Assembly (NCBI RefSeq): GCF_928381505.1
Contig: NZ_CAKMSJ010000006.1
Span: 62,001-126,000, forward strand
Length of the DNA stretch: 64,000 nucleotides
Origin: Rothia endophytica
GTDB lineage: Bacteria; Actinomycetota; Actinomycetes; Actinomycetales; Micrococcaceae
Direction of reading: 5' to 3'
A model generated the notes under the pieces. The model was not told where the DNA came from. It saw only the letters and a program-made list of their open reading frames with translations, and searched no databases. The position numbers were made by a program, and so were the translations under genes. Below, piece by piece: positions 19,406-27,762 of the stretch. The stretch's first letter is position 1. Every line of letters starts with the position of its first letter.

Positions 19406-20700
19406 GATACGTCCTCCACATCGGTAATCTTTGACAGTTCTTTACGGATCGCCAGCATGGCGGTGTAGGTGCAGAAAATACGCATGGGCTTGCCGTGGGA
19501 TTTTCTGATGAACTCGGCCAAGGCTTCTTCTAGGTCTTCGTTAACGGTCTCTACGTAGACATCATCGTGGGCCAGGCGCAGTGCCATGTCGTAAGCACGG
19601 ACGCCCGAGACCATCGTCACCCCGCCCTGGATGAGCGAGTGAAAGTCCACATCCCAGAGCCAGGAAACGTCACGGCCGTCGGCGTACTGGTCGTTGATGG
19701 CGATCATGGTGGCATAGTCTTTGGCATCAGCAGATGCCAGTGACAGGCGGAAACCGCTGGGGTTCTTCACCAGAAGCAGCTGCAGAGTCTGCCCGTTGAC
19801 GGTCAGGGTTTCGCCACGGCCAAACGCGGGAGCAATCTTTTCAAGCTCGGCAAGCAAGGCAGTTTCGTTAAGCTTCTCCCCTAGAACCTCCTGGGTCAGG
19901 GCGATAGCGGCTGCGGCGTTGAAGATGTTGTAGATGCCGTAGAGGTTAACGGTGCCGGTCACCTCGCGGCATTCTAGACCGAAAGTTGCCTGGGTGCCGG
20001 CAAAGTCACTGAGCACGACGGAAGCTGCAGGCAATGCCGGTGCGGTGACTGCTTCATCGACATCAGTGGAGCCGCGCATCTCGTCATCCGAGGGGAAGAG
20101 GGAGCGGAGCTTATCTGACAGCCCGAAGTAGCTGACCTTGGTGCCGGGCTGGGCGTTGCTGGCTAAGGAACGAATACGCGGGTCTTCGCGGTTAAGCACA
20201 ATGGTGCCGCTGGTAGCACCGGCAACGCTAGAGAGCATACGGCGGGTGGTGTCGATTTCACCGAAGCGGTCCAGCTGATCGCGCAGGACGTTGAGCAGCA
20301 GAGAGTAGCGGGGCTTAACCATCTTCACAAAGTGCACAGCGTGAGCCTCGTCGAGTTCTAGCACGGCAATATCAGCTTCGAGCTTGCCGGTCAGTGACAT
20401 TTCACCTAGTAGGGCCGCAGCGACGCCACGCACGAAGTTAGAACCGGTGCGGTTGGTAAAGACGCGCAAGCCCTGGGATTCCAGGAGCTGAACCACCATT
20501 TTGGTGGTGGTGGTCTTACCGTTGGTGCCTGAGACCACCACGACGCCCTGAGGTAGCTTTGCCAGCTCCTCCGCGACAAACTGGGGGTGCAATTTTTCCA
20601 TCACCAAACCGGGGAAGGCCGAACCTCCACCGCGCAGTTTGGTTGCGTATCGAATGCCTTGGCCGACAAGGCGGGTTATGGGTCTTGACATACACCCCAT
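19402..20700 (-). CDS. murT: Lipid II isoglutaminyl synthase, Mur ligase subunit MurT
   Basis: ATP-dependent Mur-ligase-like subunit that activates D-iGlu of the stem peptide; works with GatD. 432 residues: ATP loop VVSGTNGKTTTTK (about 57-69), ELDEAHA (Mur ligase central domain), NVLRDQLDRFGEID, and the C-terminal MurT domain with DVSWLWDVDFHSL. Only three cysteines are present (near residues 3, 245 and 410), so the four-cysteine ribbon described in firmicute MurT is absent. The start may be ATG 20700 or the ATG three codons later. Expected product is an essential or near-essential cell wall enzyme. Confidence 0.92.
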   Translation of the reverse strand: MGCMSRPITRLVGQGIRYATKLRGGGSAFPGLVMEKLHPQFVAEELAKLPQGVVVVSGTNGKTTTTKMVVQLLESQGLRVFTNRTGSNFVRGVAAALLGEMSLTGKLEADIAVLELDEAHAVHFVKMVKPRYSLLLNVLRDQLDRFGEIDTTRRMLSSVAGATSGTIVLNREDPRIRSLASNAQPGTKVSYFGLSDKLRSLFPSDDEMRGSTDVDEAVTAPALPAASVVLSDFAGTQATFGLECREVTGTVNLYGIYNIFNAAAAIALTQEVLGEKLNETALLAELEKIAPAFGRGETLTVNGQTLQLLLVKNPSGFRLSLASADAKDYATMIAINDQYADGRDVSWLWDVDFHSLIQGGVTMVSGVRAYDMALRLAHDDVYVETVNEDLEEALAEFIRKSHGKPMRIFCTYTAMLAIRKELSKITDVEDVS

Positions 20701-20763
20701 CTTACGTGCTCAGCTCACCCGATGTGACCACGAGGCTTTAGGGTGTCTGGCATAATTTGAGCG

Positions 20764-21753
20764 GTGAGCATGCAGAACATTTTTCAACCGGTAGCGCCGC
20801 ATGGCTCCTTCATATGGAGGGACCTCAAGTGGGTCAATAGAGCACCCGAGGTTCAAATAGAGCCTTTGGTAGAGGGCAAGCCAGGTGGTACTGTGCTATC
20901 GGTTCCGCTGACCCCCGATAGCTTCTTGGGGGTATCGGTTATCCCCGAGGGCTCTGCCCGCGGCGGCCGATACTGTAGCGGCTTTGCCCTTGCGCGCACC
21001 GATTCCGCGGGGTTTAGGCACCTTCCCTGCCCCACCTCTCAACCTATAGCTAAGGGTAAGCAATGCGATCGCTGCCTAGCGCGCGATGAATTCGCCCCAA
21101 TCCACCGAGTTCACATGGGCGCACGCATGACGGAGGCAGCGCTCGCCTACGTCAGCCTTGAACATTACCTTTACATTGCAACTTTTCCGGATGGAACTTC
21201 TAAAGTCGGTACCGCTTCGGCACACTCCAACCCGCGGCGTCTTGACGAACAGGCCGTAGCGTTCGCCACCTTTGTTGCCCGCGCGGACGATGGGCGCATC
21301 GTCAGGGTGTTAGAAGACCTGGTATCGCGGGAAGGCAACCTTACCCAGCTCAAGCGGGCATCCACCAAGTACCGCGCCTGGGTAGACCCCCTACCCGCTG
21401 AACAGCTGAAATCTGAGCACTATATGGCGGTTGAAGCTGCCACCTGGACCCTAGAGGACGCAGACCTAGACGGTTTTGAACTTCTGCAAGATAGGTGGCA
21501 GCCTTCTGCCGCCATGTCCCGCGCCTACGCGTCCTTACGTGCTGATGACCGCCTGCCACTGGCCAGGTACGAGTCTCTAGCTACTGGCTCGCACGGCTTT
21601 TATGTCACCGGCGGGGCGGGGAAGTTTCTCACGGCTCACTGCGGTGACCCAGAAGCTAGCTTTTTAGTGAACACCGCTGATCTAGCCAACCGTGCCTGCA
21701 CCCTCTTTGACGGGCTGACTCCCCCGGCGTCCTTTCAGACCTCGCTCTTCTAG
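20764..21753 (+). CDS. DUF2797 domain-containing protein
   Basis: 329 residues. A Cys/His cluster (YCSGF...LPCPTSQPIAKGKQCDRCLARDEF, residues about 78-120) is followed by HYLYIATFPDGTSKVGTA, the DUF2797 core, which resembles a GIY-YIG-like beta sheet (YLYIA, KVG). The family is mostly actinobacterial and uncharacterised. Starts at GTG 20764 or ATG two codons later. Divergent from murT, convergent with rlmH. Confidence 0.8.
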   Translation: MSMQNIFQPVAPHGSFIWRDLKWVNRAPEVQIEPLVEGKPGGTVLSVPLTPDSFLGVSVIPEGSARGGRYCSGFALARTDSAGFRHLPCPTSQPIAKGKQCDRCLARDEFAPIHRVHMGARMTEAALAYVSLEHYLYIATFPDGTSKVGTASAHSNPRRLDEQAVAFATFVARADDGRIVRVLEDLVSREGNLTQLKRASTKYRAWVDPLPAEQLKSEHYMAVEAATWTLEDADLDGFELLQDRWQPSAAMSRAYASLRADDRLPLARYESLATGSHGFYVTGGAGKFLTAHCGDPEASFLVNTADLANRACTLFDGLTPPASFQTSLF

Positions 21754-21759
21754 CGCCTG

Positions 21760-22215
21760 CTAAACGTGGTGGTAGGGGCGGTTGTTGGCAATTTCGCCTG
21801 CCCGGTAAATCTGCTCGGTCAGAATCAGGCGCACCAGCTGGTGAGGGAAGACCAGCTTAGATAAGCTCCACACGGTGTTGGCTCGTGAGCGGACGCTCTC
21901 GTCCACGCCATAGGCGCCGCCAATCACCAGCACTACCTGCTTGAAGCCCAGGTTCGAGTTCAGCAGGGCTGACAGTTCTGGTGAGGTTAGGTTTTTGCCG
22001 CGCTCGTCCAGCAGAATTAGGTAGTCATCGGAAGATACCTTGTCGAGAATCCGCTTGGATTCCTCGGCTCGTGCCTGCTCCTCAGCCAGTGAAGAGTGGG
22101 GCAGGTAGACCCAGCTGACGTCCCACGGCTTGCGGAGCCTGCTTTCGTAGCGGTCAATACCCTGGGTGACCCATTTTTCGTGCTTCTTACCCACAGCAAT
22201 GATTTTGATGGTCAT
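21760..22215 (-). CDS. rlmH: 23S rRNA (pseudouridine1915-N3)-methyltransferase RlmH
   Basis: SPOUT-class methyltransferase modifying the pseudouridine in helix 69 of 23S rRNA. 151 residues, normal length. SAM-binding knot residues in VLVIGGAYGVDESVRSRA and the conserved C-terminus LTEQIYRAGEIANNRPYHH are present. The start is 2 bases after the HIT gene stop, so it is the last gene of the antitoxin-RES-HIT-rlmH unit. Confidence 0.96.
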   Translation of the reverse strand: MTIKIIAVGKKHEKWVTQGIDRYESRLRKPWDVSWVYLPHSSLAEEQARAEESKRILDKVSSDDYLILLDERGKNLTSPELSALLNSNLGFKQVVLVIGGAYGVDESVRSRANTVWSLSKLVFPHQLVRLILTEQIYRAGEIANNRPYHHV

Positions 22216-22217
22216 AG

Positions 22218-22793
22218 CTAGTCGTCGCTACTTTCTGTGCTTTCTGCAGTTACATCCCAGGCTTCAGCAATGAGAGTTCTAATGTCCCCTAAAGTTTGGG
22301 TGACGGTTTTAGTGCCCGCGATGATAGGCAGGAAGTTGGTGTCACCACCCCAGCGGGGCACGATGTGCTGATGCAAGTGATCTGCTACTCCGGCGCCACC
22401 AATTTTGCCCTGGTTCATGCCGATGTTGAAACCAGCAGCACGGCTAACCTTGCGCAGAATCTTCATAGCCCGCTGGGTGAGTGCAGCGATTTCTGCGGCT
22501 TCATCCGCTGAGGCGTCGTCATAGTTAGGGATGTGCCGGTAGGGGCAGATCAGCAGATGCCCGGGGTTATACGGGTAGAGGTTAAGAATCACAAAAGCAT
22601 ACTCACCACGGTGGACAATCAGCGAGTCAGCGTCCTGGCGCTGGGGTGCTACGCAGAAGGGGCAGGAGTTCTCGCTGTAATCCTGCTGGCCGCCTCTGAC
22701 GTAGGCGCGGCGGTGGGGCGTCCAGAGGCGCTGGAAGGCATCGGGTACACCCGGCAGTTCGAAGTCATCGCTGGTGTAGTCAGGTAGCTGCAT
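22218..22793 (-). CDS. HIT-family nucleotide phosphorylase/hydrolase (Ap4A phosphorylase-like)
   Basis: 191 residues with the histidine triad HLHQHIV at 139-145 and the surrounding pattern FNIGMNQGKIGGAG...HIVPRWGGDTNF, which matches the actinobacterial Ap4A phosphorylase-like HIT group. CPFC at 44-47 follows LWTPHRRAYVRG, typical of that group. Start ATG 22793 is chosen: it is 2 bases after the RES gene stop and begins MQLPDYTSDDFELPG. The upstream in-frame extension lies inside the RES gene. Tight packing with the RES toxin is notable; in many actinobacteria this gene sits next to thrS instead. Confidence 0.88.
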   Translation of the reverse strand: MQLPDYTSDDFELPGVPDAFQRLWTPHRRAYVRGGQQDYSENSCPFCVAPQRQDADSLIVHRGEYAFVILNLYPYNPGHLLICPYRHIPNYDDASADEAAEIAALTQRAMKILRKVSRAAGFNIGMNQGKIGGAGVADHLHQHIVPRWGGDTNFLPIIAGTKTVTQTLGDIRTLIAEAWDVTAESTESSDD

Positions 22794-22795
22794 GG

Positions 22796-23425
22796 TTAGT
22801 CGCTCTCGGTAAAGGTGGCGAAGGTGTAGAGGCCACGTGAGTCCGTGGCAAAGAGTTCTAGCCCCAGGTCTGTGGCTGCCTGGGCGAGTGTGCATTCAAA
22901 GCCGCTGGGGTCTTGATGTTCCGCTGCCTCGCCAAAGAGGGCCAGGGCTAGAGAGTCGCCGGGCGAGAAGCGCGGCCGGTAGGTCAGGGCGTCGAAACCC
23001 GCTGCGCAGAAGGCGCTGGCCCAGGCTTGGGGTACGTCGTAGTGAGGCATGCTGGTGAGTTCGCCGGTGATGCCCAGGGTGAAGGCGTCATCGTGGGAAA
23101 CGTTGGCTGACCTCACGGGGGCGGGTAGCGGCATGCGGGAAATAACCCGGCCCTCGGTGAGACTGATGGGGATGCGCTGGCCCTGGCTGAGCCTGTCCCC
23201 CAGCACCTCACGGGCGGCGGCGCCCGGGTTGCTGGCTAAATAGCAGGTGCCTTTGGGTGCTGGCAAATCAAACCTGCCTTGCATTGATGATGAATAGAAC
23301 CAGGGGCCAAATTGCTGGCTGTGGGCTCTAAAAAATTCGTGCCCCTGCTCGTATTCGGCAACCGGCGCTAGGGCCAGGTGGGCACCCGGAGTAGGGCCGT
23401 GTTGCACCATTCTTTGACGGCTCAT
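22796..23425 (-). CDS. RES-domain toxin (NAD+ phosphorylase family)
   Basis: 209 residues. RES signatures in order: Arg33 in FFRAHS, FYSSSMQGRFDLPAPKGTCYLA (43-64 in part), and Glu73 in AAAREVLG. Characterised RES toxins such as mycobacterial MbcT phosphorolyse or degrade NAD+. The start is set at ATG 23425 because it overlaps the stop of the antitoxin gene in an ATGA, giving the expected toxin-after-antitoxin coupling; an in-frame start four codons earlier is possible. Activity is inferred from the family. Confidence 0.88.
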   Translation of the reverse strand: MSRQRMVQHGPTPGAHLALAPVAEYEQGHEFFRAHSQQFGPWFYSSSMQGRFDLPAPKGTCYLASNPGAAAREVLGDRLSQGQRIPISLTEGRVISRMPLPAPVRSANVSHDDAFTLGITGELTSMPHYDVPQAWASAFCAAGFDALTYRPRFSPGDSLALALFGEAAEHQDPSGFECTLAQAATDLGLELFATDSRGLYTFATFTESD

Positions 23426-23946
23426 GCAGTCTGCCACCCGGGGGCAAGAGAGCGCGCTTCTGCCAGCACACGGGCAAGCTGGCCCCGGTCAAGGAGGTCA
23501 AGCGGGGTGGTGCCATCGAGCGGTGTATTGAACCACTGCGCCACGGCGAAGGGGTCAGCAGCGCCAAAGGCAAGGAGCACCTGCTGAACGTCTTCGCACA
23601 CGGCCCGTCCAGCAAACTGAAAGGCGGGGAAAATTGATTCGCCGTTCTCTATAGTTAACCGCAGTAGTTTGTGCTGTTTGACCTGCTTACTGATGGCCGC
23701 GCGGGTGGTGACCTTGAGCAGTTTCATGGTGTTTTCAAGGTCGTAGACCGGGCCGATGAGATCGCCGTAGCCGCGCACGCTGGCGCGGGCAAGAACTGAC
23801 CGCATACGGCTTTTAACGTCTTCGAGATCGTCAATAGAAGCAAGGAATTCTGGTGGCAAACTCTTCAGGTCTCTGGTGAACTCAGCAATCAGCTGGTCAA
23901 TCACCGCCTGAGTGCCGGCGTCCTGCTGGGTAAGGGACTGCGACAT
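23422..23946 (-). CDS. Xre/MbcA/ParS-type antitoxin of the RES toxin
   Basis: 174 residues. A helical N-terminus, a central DNA-binding segment resembling mycobacterial Xre antitoxins (IGPVYDLENTMKLLKVT then AISKQVKQHKLL and IFPAFQFAGR, about 83-135), and a C-terminal toxin-binding domain (about 135-165, VAQWFNTPLDGTTPLDLL). The order and 4-base overlap with the RES gene make a RES-Xre toxin-antitoxin module. A GGAG site precedes ATG 23946, and a palindrome about 60 bases upstream could be the autoregulatory operator. Confidence 0.87.
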   Translation of the reverse strand: MSQSLTQQDAGTQAVIDQLIAEFTRDLKSLPPEFLASIDDLEDVKSRMRSVLARASVRGYGDLIGPVYDLENTMKLLKVTTRAAISKQVKQHKLLRLTIENGESIFPAFQFAGRAVCEDVQQVLLAFGAADPFAVAQWFNTPLDGTTPLDLLDRGQLARVLAEARSLAPGWQTA

Positions 23947-24004
23947 GGGAGCCTCCTTAGCTACGCCCTGTTTCTCCCATCCTAAACCCCGGCGTCAACT
24001 GCGT

Positions 24005-24018
24005 CAACCATTTGGTTG
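24005..24018. promoter_or_regulatory. Palindrome upstream of the RES-Xre operon
   Basis: CAACCATTTGGTTG, a perfect 6-base inverted repeat with a 2-base centre, about 60 bases before the antitoxin start. A half-site-like GTCAAC recurs 11 bases away. Candidate Xre operator. Confidence 0.35.
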
Positions 24019-24058
24019 TTCCGCAAGGATGCCGCGGCGCAAGGCCGAGCGCAAGAAA

Positions 24059-25144
24059 CTAGCGGCGGGTGTTCCAAGCGCGCAGGTATTGGGAGGGCAC
24101 GTAATCCACATCCACCTTGAGTTCCTTAGCCCAGCTCAGAGCAAAGGAGTTATTGCGTAGAGCTTCGCGGCCGACCAGCACCACATCCGCCTGCTCTGAT
24201 CCCACTATGTATTCAGCAAGGCGGGGTGAGTTAATCATGCCGACGGCCGCAACGGGAATGTCAGCTTCACGCTTGACCTGTGCCGCCATCGGGGTCTGGT
24301 ACCCCGCGTAGACCTTGATGGGTGCGGGGTAGTTGCCGCTGGTCGAAATATCAGCCATATCCACACCGTCTTCTTTCAGCCAGGCAGCTACCTGGGCAGT
24401 TTCTTCAACGGTGATGCCGCCCTCCACGAACTCGGTGGCGGAGAGGCGCACCAGCAGGGGCATGTCTGCGGGCATCTTGGCGCGCATGGTGCGGGCAACC
24501 CGGCGGACGAGGCGGGCGCGGTTTTCGAGCGAACCTCCGTACTCGTCGGTGCGCTGGTTGGATAGCGGTGAGAGGAACTGGGTGATGAGGTAGCCGTGGG
24601 CGCCGTGGATTTCGAGGAAGTCGTAGCCAGCCTTTACCGCGCGCTGGGCGGCAGCTCCGAAAGCGTCAACGATTTCGCCAATGCGTTCTTCAGTGAGCGC
24701 GGTGGTTTCTTTGAGGCCGGGGTAGGCGATAGCTGAGGGGGCGAAGGTTTCCCAGCCGCCCTCTTCAATGCTGAGGGAACCACCGTCGCGGGAGACGCGC
24801 TCAGCAACGCTTGATGCCTTTCGACCAGCGTGGGCAATCTGCACACCAGCTTTCGCGCCGCCGTCATGGATAGCCTGAACGATGCGGGCATGAGCTGCGG
24901 TGTGTTCATCCGACCAGAGCCCCAGGCAGAGGGGGCTAATACGACCTTCGGGCAGGACGCTAGTCATCTCGACGATAACCGCACCGGCGCCACCGCGTGA
25001 CAGGGCGTTGTAGTGATGTTCATGGTAGTTGGTGGGAATACCGTTTCTTTCGTCGACCGAGTACTGGCACATGGGTGGAACCCAGAGACGGTTGCGGGTG
25101 GTCATAGAGCGAACGGTAAAGGGCTCAAAGATGGGGGATGTCAT
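24059..25144 (-). CDS. NADH:flavin oxidoreductase, YqjM-type Old Yellow Enzyme
   Basis: FMN-dependent ene-reductase, 361 residues. Features of the thermophilic-like YqjM class are visible: Cys26 in PPMCQYS (redox tuning), HAGRKA (105-110), IHGAHGYLITQFLSPLSNQRTDEYGGS, and the phosphate-binding end LVGREALRN. Start ATG 25144 is preceded by GGAAG at seven bases; an upstream extension is unsupported. It is divergent from the FBP gene. Physiological substrate is unknown; family members reduce activated alkenes and quinones. Confidence 0.93.
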   Translation of the reverse strand: MTSPIFEPFTVRSMTTRNRLWVPPMCQYSVDERNGIPTNYHEHHYNALSRGGAGAVIVEMTSVLPEGRISPLCLGLWSDEHTAAHARIVQAIHDGGAKAGVQIAHAGRKASSVAERVSRDGGSLSIEEGGWETFAPSAIAYPGLKETTALTEERIGEIVDAFGAAAQRAVKAGYDFLEIHGAHGYLITQFLSPLSNQRTDEYGGSLENRARLVRRVARTMRAKMPADMPLLVRLSATEFVEGGITVEETAQVAAWLKEDGVDMADISTSGNYPAPIKVYAGYQTPMAAQVKREADIPVAAVGMINSPRLAEYIVGSEQADVVLVGREALRNNSFALSWAKELKVDVDYVPSQYLRAWNTRR

Positions 25145-25289
25145 AATATTGCTTCCAGGGTTAGGGTTGCTTCTCCCCCTCGTAACAGCGTCCACCTGGC
25201 CTCTTATTCCGTATGAGCCCTTAGCCCGAGTTAGAGAAGCGGCTTTCTAGGGTTCTTTGCTCGATGAGAGGGTTAGTAGAATTGCAGGT

Positions 25290-25781
25290 ATGCAAGAACT
25301 TTCTGAGCCGACCATTCGCTCTAGCTTTGTTAACTGTTCGAAGGGCGAAGCTAAACGCCTGAACCTGCCCAACCTCAATGAAGTCGCATGGGAGAACCAG
25401 GTTTTCCTATCGTGGCTAGACTCTAAAAGCCCGTTGAAGGGCTGCCTGGTCGTGGAGCAGGACGGTGTAGTTCAGGGCGTTCTATTGCAGAAATCCAAGG
25501 CGCAGAGCAAGGCTGCCCAGATGTGTCAGTTTTGTCTGACGCTGCACGCCGGCTCGGGTATTTCGCTCTACACAGCCGCCCGCCCCGGTGAGTCCGGCAG
25601 GCGCGGTAACACCATCGGCACCTATCTTTGTGCCAACCTGGCCTGCACCGACTATGTGCTGGGTAAGAAAAAGCCGGTGGGCATCCGCCAGATGGATGAG
25701 ACGCTCAGCGTTGAGGATAGACTGTTGCGCACCAAGAATAATGCCCTGGGTTTTATTGAGCGCTTGAAGAACGAAAGCTGA
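25290..25781 (+). CDS. FBP domain protein (EF-G-binding-like treble-clef zinc finger)
   Basis: 163 residues. Cysteines at 79, 82 (MCQFC) and 114, 119 (CANLAC) form the treble-clef finger of the FBP C-terminal domain known from FusB-type EF-G-binding proteins; GRRGNTIGTYLC is the conserved core. Start set at ATG 25290; an in-frame start 11 codons earlier is less likely. The role of actinobacterial members is not established and binding to elongation factor G is inference from the domain. The next gene follows after 18 bases. Confidence 0.82.
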   Translation: MQELSEPTIRSSFVNCSKGEAKRLNLPNLNEVAWENQVFLSWLDSKSPLKGCLVVEQDGVVQGVLLQKSKAQSKAAQMCQFCLTLHAGSGISLYTAARPGESGRRGNTIGTYLCANLACTDYVLGKKKPVGIRQMDETLSVEDRLLRTKNNALGFIERLKNES

Positions 25782-25799
25782 TCCTGGAGGTTCACTAGG

Positions 25800-26828
25800 A
25801 TGTTTAATTTTGCTGACCTTGAAATCCCTCTGGTGGGCGCCCCTATGGCGGGCGGGCCGAGCACGCCCCAGCTTGCTGCTGCGGTGTCTAATGCCGGTGG
25901 GTTGGGCATGCTGGCAGCCGGCTATCTCAATGCTGACCAGCTGTCAGAACAGGTGCAGCAAACTCGGGAGCTTACTGAACGGCCTTTTGGGGTAAACCTA
26001 TTTTGCCCGGCTGACCCCAATGACAATCCTGTTAATGCCGAAGCGCTTCTGCAAGACTACCGTCAGACACTTGCACCTTTAGGCAAGGAGTACGGCCTGG
26101 ACCTTCTCAATGATGAGCTAGTTCTACCCGACCATTTTTACTCTTTGCTGGACTGGCTGCTTGCCAACCCCGTACCCGTGGTGACCTTTACCTTCGGTTG
26201 CCCTAGTGCCGAGGATGTCGAGCGACTGCAGGCGGTTGGCACCTATGTGGGGGTAACTGTCACCAATCCTCAGGACGCCACTCTCGCCGCCCAGGCTGGT
26301 GTTGATTTTCTATGTGTTCAGGGGCCGGACGCCGGCGGTCATCAATCAACGTTTAGGGTGCAGGACGAGGTCAACCAGCTACCCTTGTCGCAGCTTGTTC
26401 CTACTGTTCAGGCTGTCACTGACTTACCTCTGGTAGCTGGTGGCGGCATTGGTGGCAGTAAGGATGTGTGGTCGCTTCTCACTCTAGGCGTTGAGACAGT
26501 TCAGATAGGCACCCTATTGCTTCTCAGCAATGAAGCTGGCACCAGCCAGGCGCATCGAGATGCCCTGCAATCAGGTGTCACAGAAACCTGTCTCACTCGG
26601 GCTTTTACGGGACGTCCCGCCCGAGCCATTGTCAATGATTTTGTGGCTGAGTTTGATGCGCTCGCTCCGGCGGTCTACCCACACGTGCATTACTTCACGG
26701 CTCCCCTACGCGCTAAAGCCAAGGACGCTGGAGCCTGGCAGCACGTCAATGCTTGGGCAGGCACAGGGTTCAGCCAGGCACAGACCAGACCACCGGTAGA
26801 AATCATTTCAAGCTTATTCAAGGATTAG
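25800..26828 (+). CDS. Nitronate monooxygenase family protein (2-nitropropane dioxygenase-like)
   Basis: FMN-binding TIM barrel, 342 residues. GAPMAGGPSTPQLAAAVSNAGG in part near 11-32, QGPDAGGHQ (catalytic His region) at about 175-183, and the FMN phosphate loops VAGGGIGG and VQIGTLLLLS. GGAGG precedes ATG 25800. Likely cotranscribed with the FBP gene. Family enzymes oxidise alkyl nitronates, but many bacterial members have other or unknown substrates. The convergent IS element begins 31 bases after its stop. Confidence 0.9.
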   Translation: MFNFADLEIPLVGAPMAGGPSTPQLAAAVSNAGGLGMLAAGYLNADQLSEQVQQTRELTERPFGVNLFCPADPNDNPVNAEALLQDYRQTLAPLGKEYGLDLLNDELVLPDHFYSLLDWLLANPVPVVTFTFGCPSAEDVERLQAVGTYVGVTVTNPQDATLAAQAGVDFLCVQGPDAGGHQSTFRVQDEVNQLPLSQLVPTVQAVTDLPLVAGGGIGGSKDVWSLLTLGVETVQIGTLLLLSNEAGTSQAHRDALQSGVTETCLTRAFTGRPARAIVNDFVAEFDALAPAVYPHVHYFTAPLRAKAKDAGAWQHVNAWAGTGFSQAQTRPPVEIISSLFKD

Positions 26829-26859
26829 TCGATAGACCCAATTCCTACTGGGAGACTAT

Positions 26860-26875
26860 GAGGGTTATTCATAAG
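26860..26875. repeat. Left terminal inverted repeat of the IS
   Basis: GAGGGTTATTCATAAG, matching the reverse complement of 27747-27762 at 14 of 16 positions. Confidence 0.8.
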
Positions 26876-27681
26876 GTCCCACCAGCCACCAAAAACAGCA
26901 ACCCCCGCACCACCGAAAACACCTGCCCATACGAGCTCAACGGCCGCCTGAACCCAGTATGCAGAACCCGTCAGCTTTTCATCTGAGCAATCACCCGCTC
27001 CACCACAGCCCGTAATCTATTGATAATGCGATTATTATCCTTGACACCCTGAGGCACTTTCACACCAGGCTTACGCCTGGTCGGGGTTGCTAGCCCCAGG
27101 CCAATATAGCCCTTATCGGCCAGAGTCGAGGAATCCAGTAGCTGATCTAGCCCGTGAGCTCTGAAAGCATGAGCATCATGCCTTGCCCCGGGTAGCGGGT
27201 CAGTGATGACTAGGAGCCTGCCATTGAGGGTGCAGATGACATGGTGGTTGAAACCGGTTCGTTTATGTTTGCCCGAAAAATTTGTTTTTCCTAGTGAACG
27301 CCAGTTCCAGGTGGGTACAAGAGTTCCATCGACAACCAAAGAATCTGGTACATCCAGGCTCATTTTCAAAGGCTGTTCTAGAGGTTTGAGGACCTTTGCA
27401 AGCGCCTTTTCGATAGTGTTGATGGTCCGTGAGATGGTAGGTTGCGAGATGGTGAAGATTTCAGCAAGTAGCTCTTCGGTGAGATTGTGTCGGTGGTAGA
27501 GCAGAGTGGTTTTGAGTGCATGAGCTGGAGTGAGGGCTGGTGGTCTTCCTCCTGGTTTACCCCAGATGAGTTGGTTGGTCAGGGCTGTCAGTAGAGCGGC
27601 AAATTGCGTGGCGGTAAGGCCGGTTGTACGCTAGTGGTGCAACCGTTCTTCCTGGTGCGGTTTGAGAATATTTGTGGTTAT
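26869..27681 (-). pseudogene. DDE transposase pseudogene (HTH_Tnp_4 plus DDE_Tnp_4 type)
   Basis: A continuous 271-codon frame. N-terminal region LTATQFAALLTALTNQL, then an HTH segment (ELLAEIFTISQPTISRTI), then the DDE catalytic core (LVVDGTLVPTW, PGARHDAHAFR, ADKGYIGLG, VVERVIAQMKS). It is broken by TAG at 27631-27633 (codon 17) and TGA at 26971-26973; after the latter the frame continues as RVLHTGFRRPLSSYG to the true stop at 26869, so TGA most simply replaced a Trp codon. No normal start codon is left: ATA follows a GAGG site at the expected place. Intermediate fragments could still be made from internal starts. Confidence 0.85.
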
Positions 27682-27746
27682 TTATCCTCAAGGTTGCCGC
27701 TATGGTGGGGCCGTTGTCTAGTTGGTGGGTGTGGGGTGTGTGCCTA

Positions 27747-27762
27747 CTTTTGAATAAGCCTC
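27747..27762. repeat. Right terminal inverted repeat of the IS
   Basis: CTTTTGAATAAGCCTC; pairs with the left end 26860-26875. Confidence 0.8.

Larger units (their letters stand above)
26860..27762 (-). mobile_element. IS5-family-like insertion sequence, 903 bp, inactive
   Basis: Bounded by 16-bp imperfect terminal inverted repeats (14 of 16 identical) and flanked by the 3-bp direct repeat TAT (26857-26859 and 27763-27765), a plausible target duplication. It contains one DDE transposase frame of 270 codons that fills the element but carries two nonsense codons, so it cannot make its own full transposase. It inserted into the stop codon of the neighbouring membrane protein gene. Confidence 0.85.
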
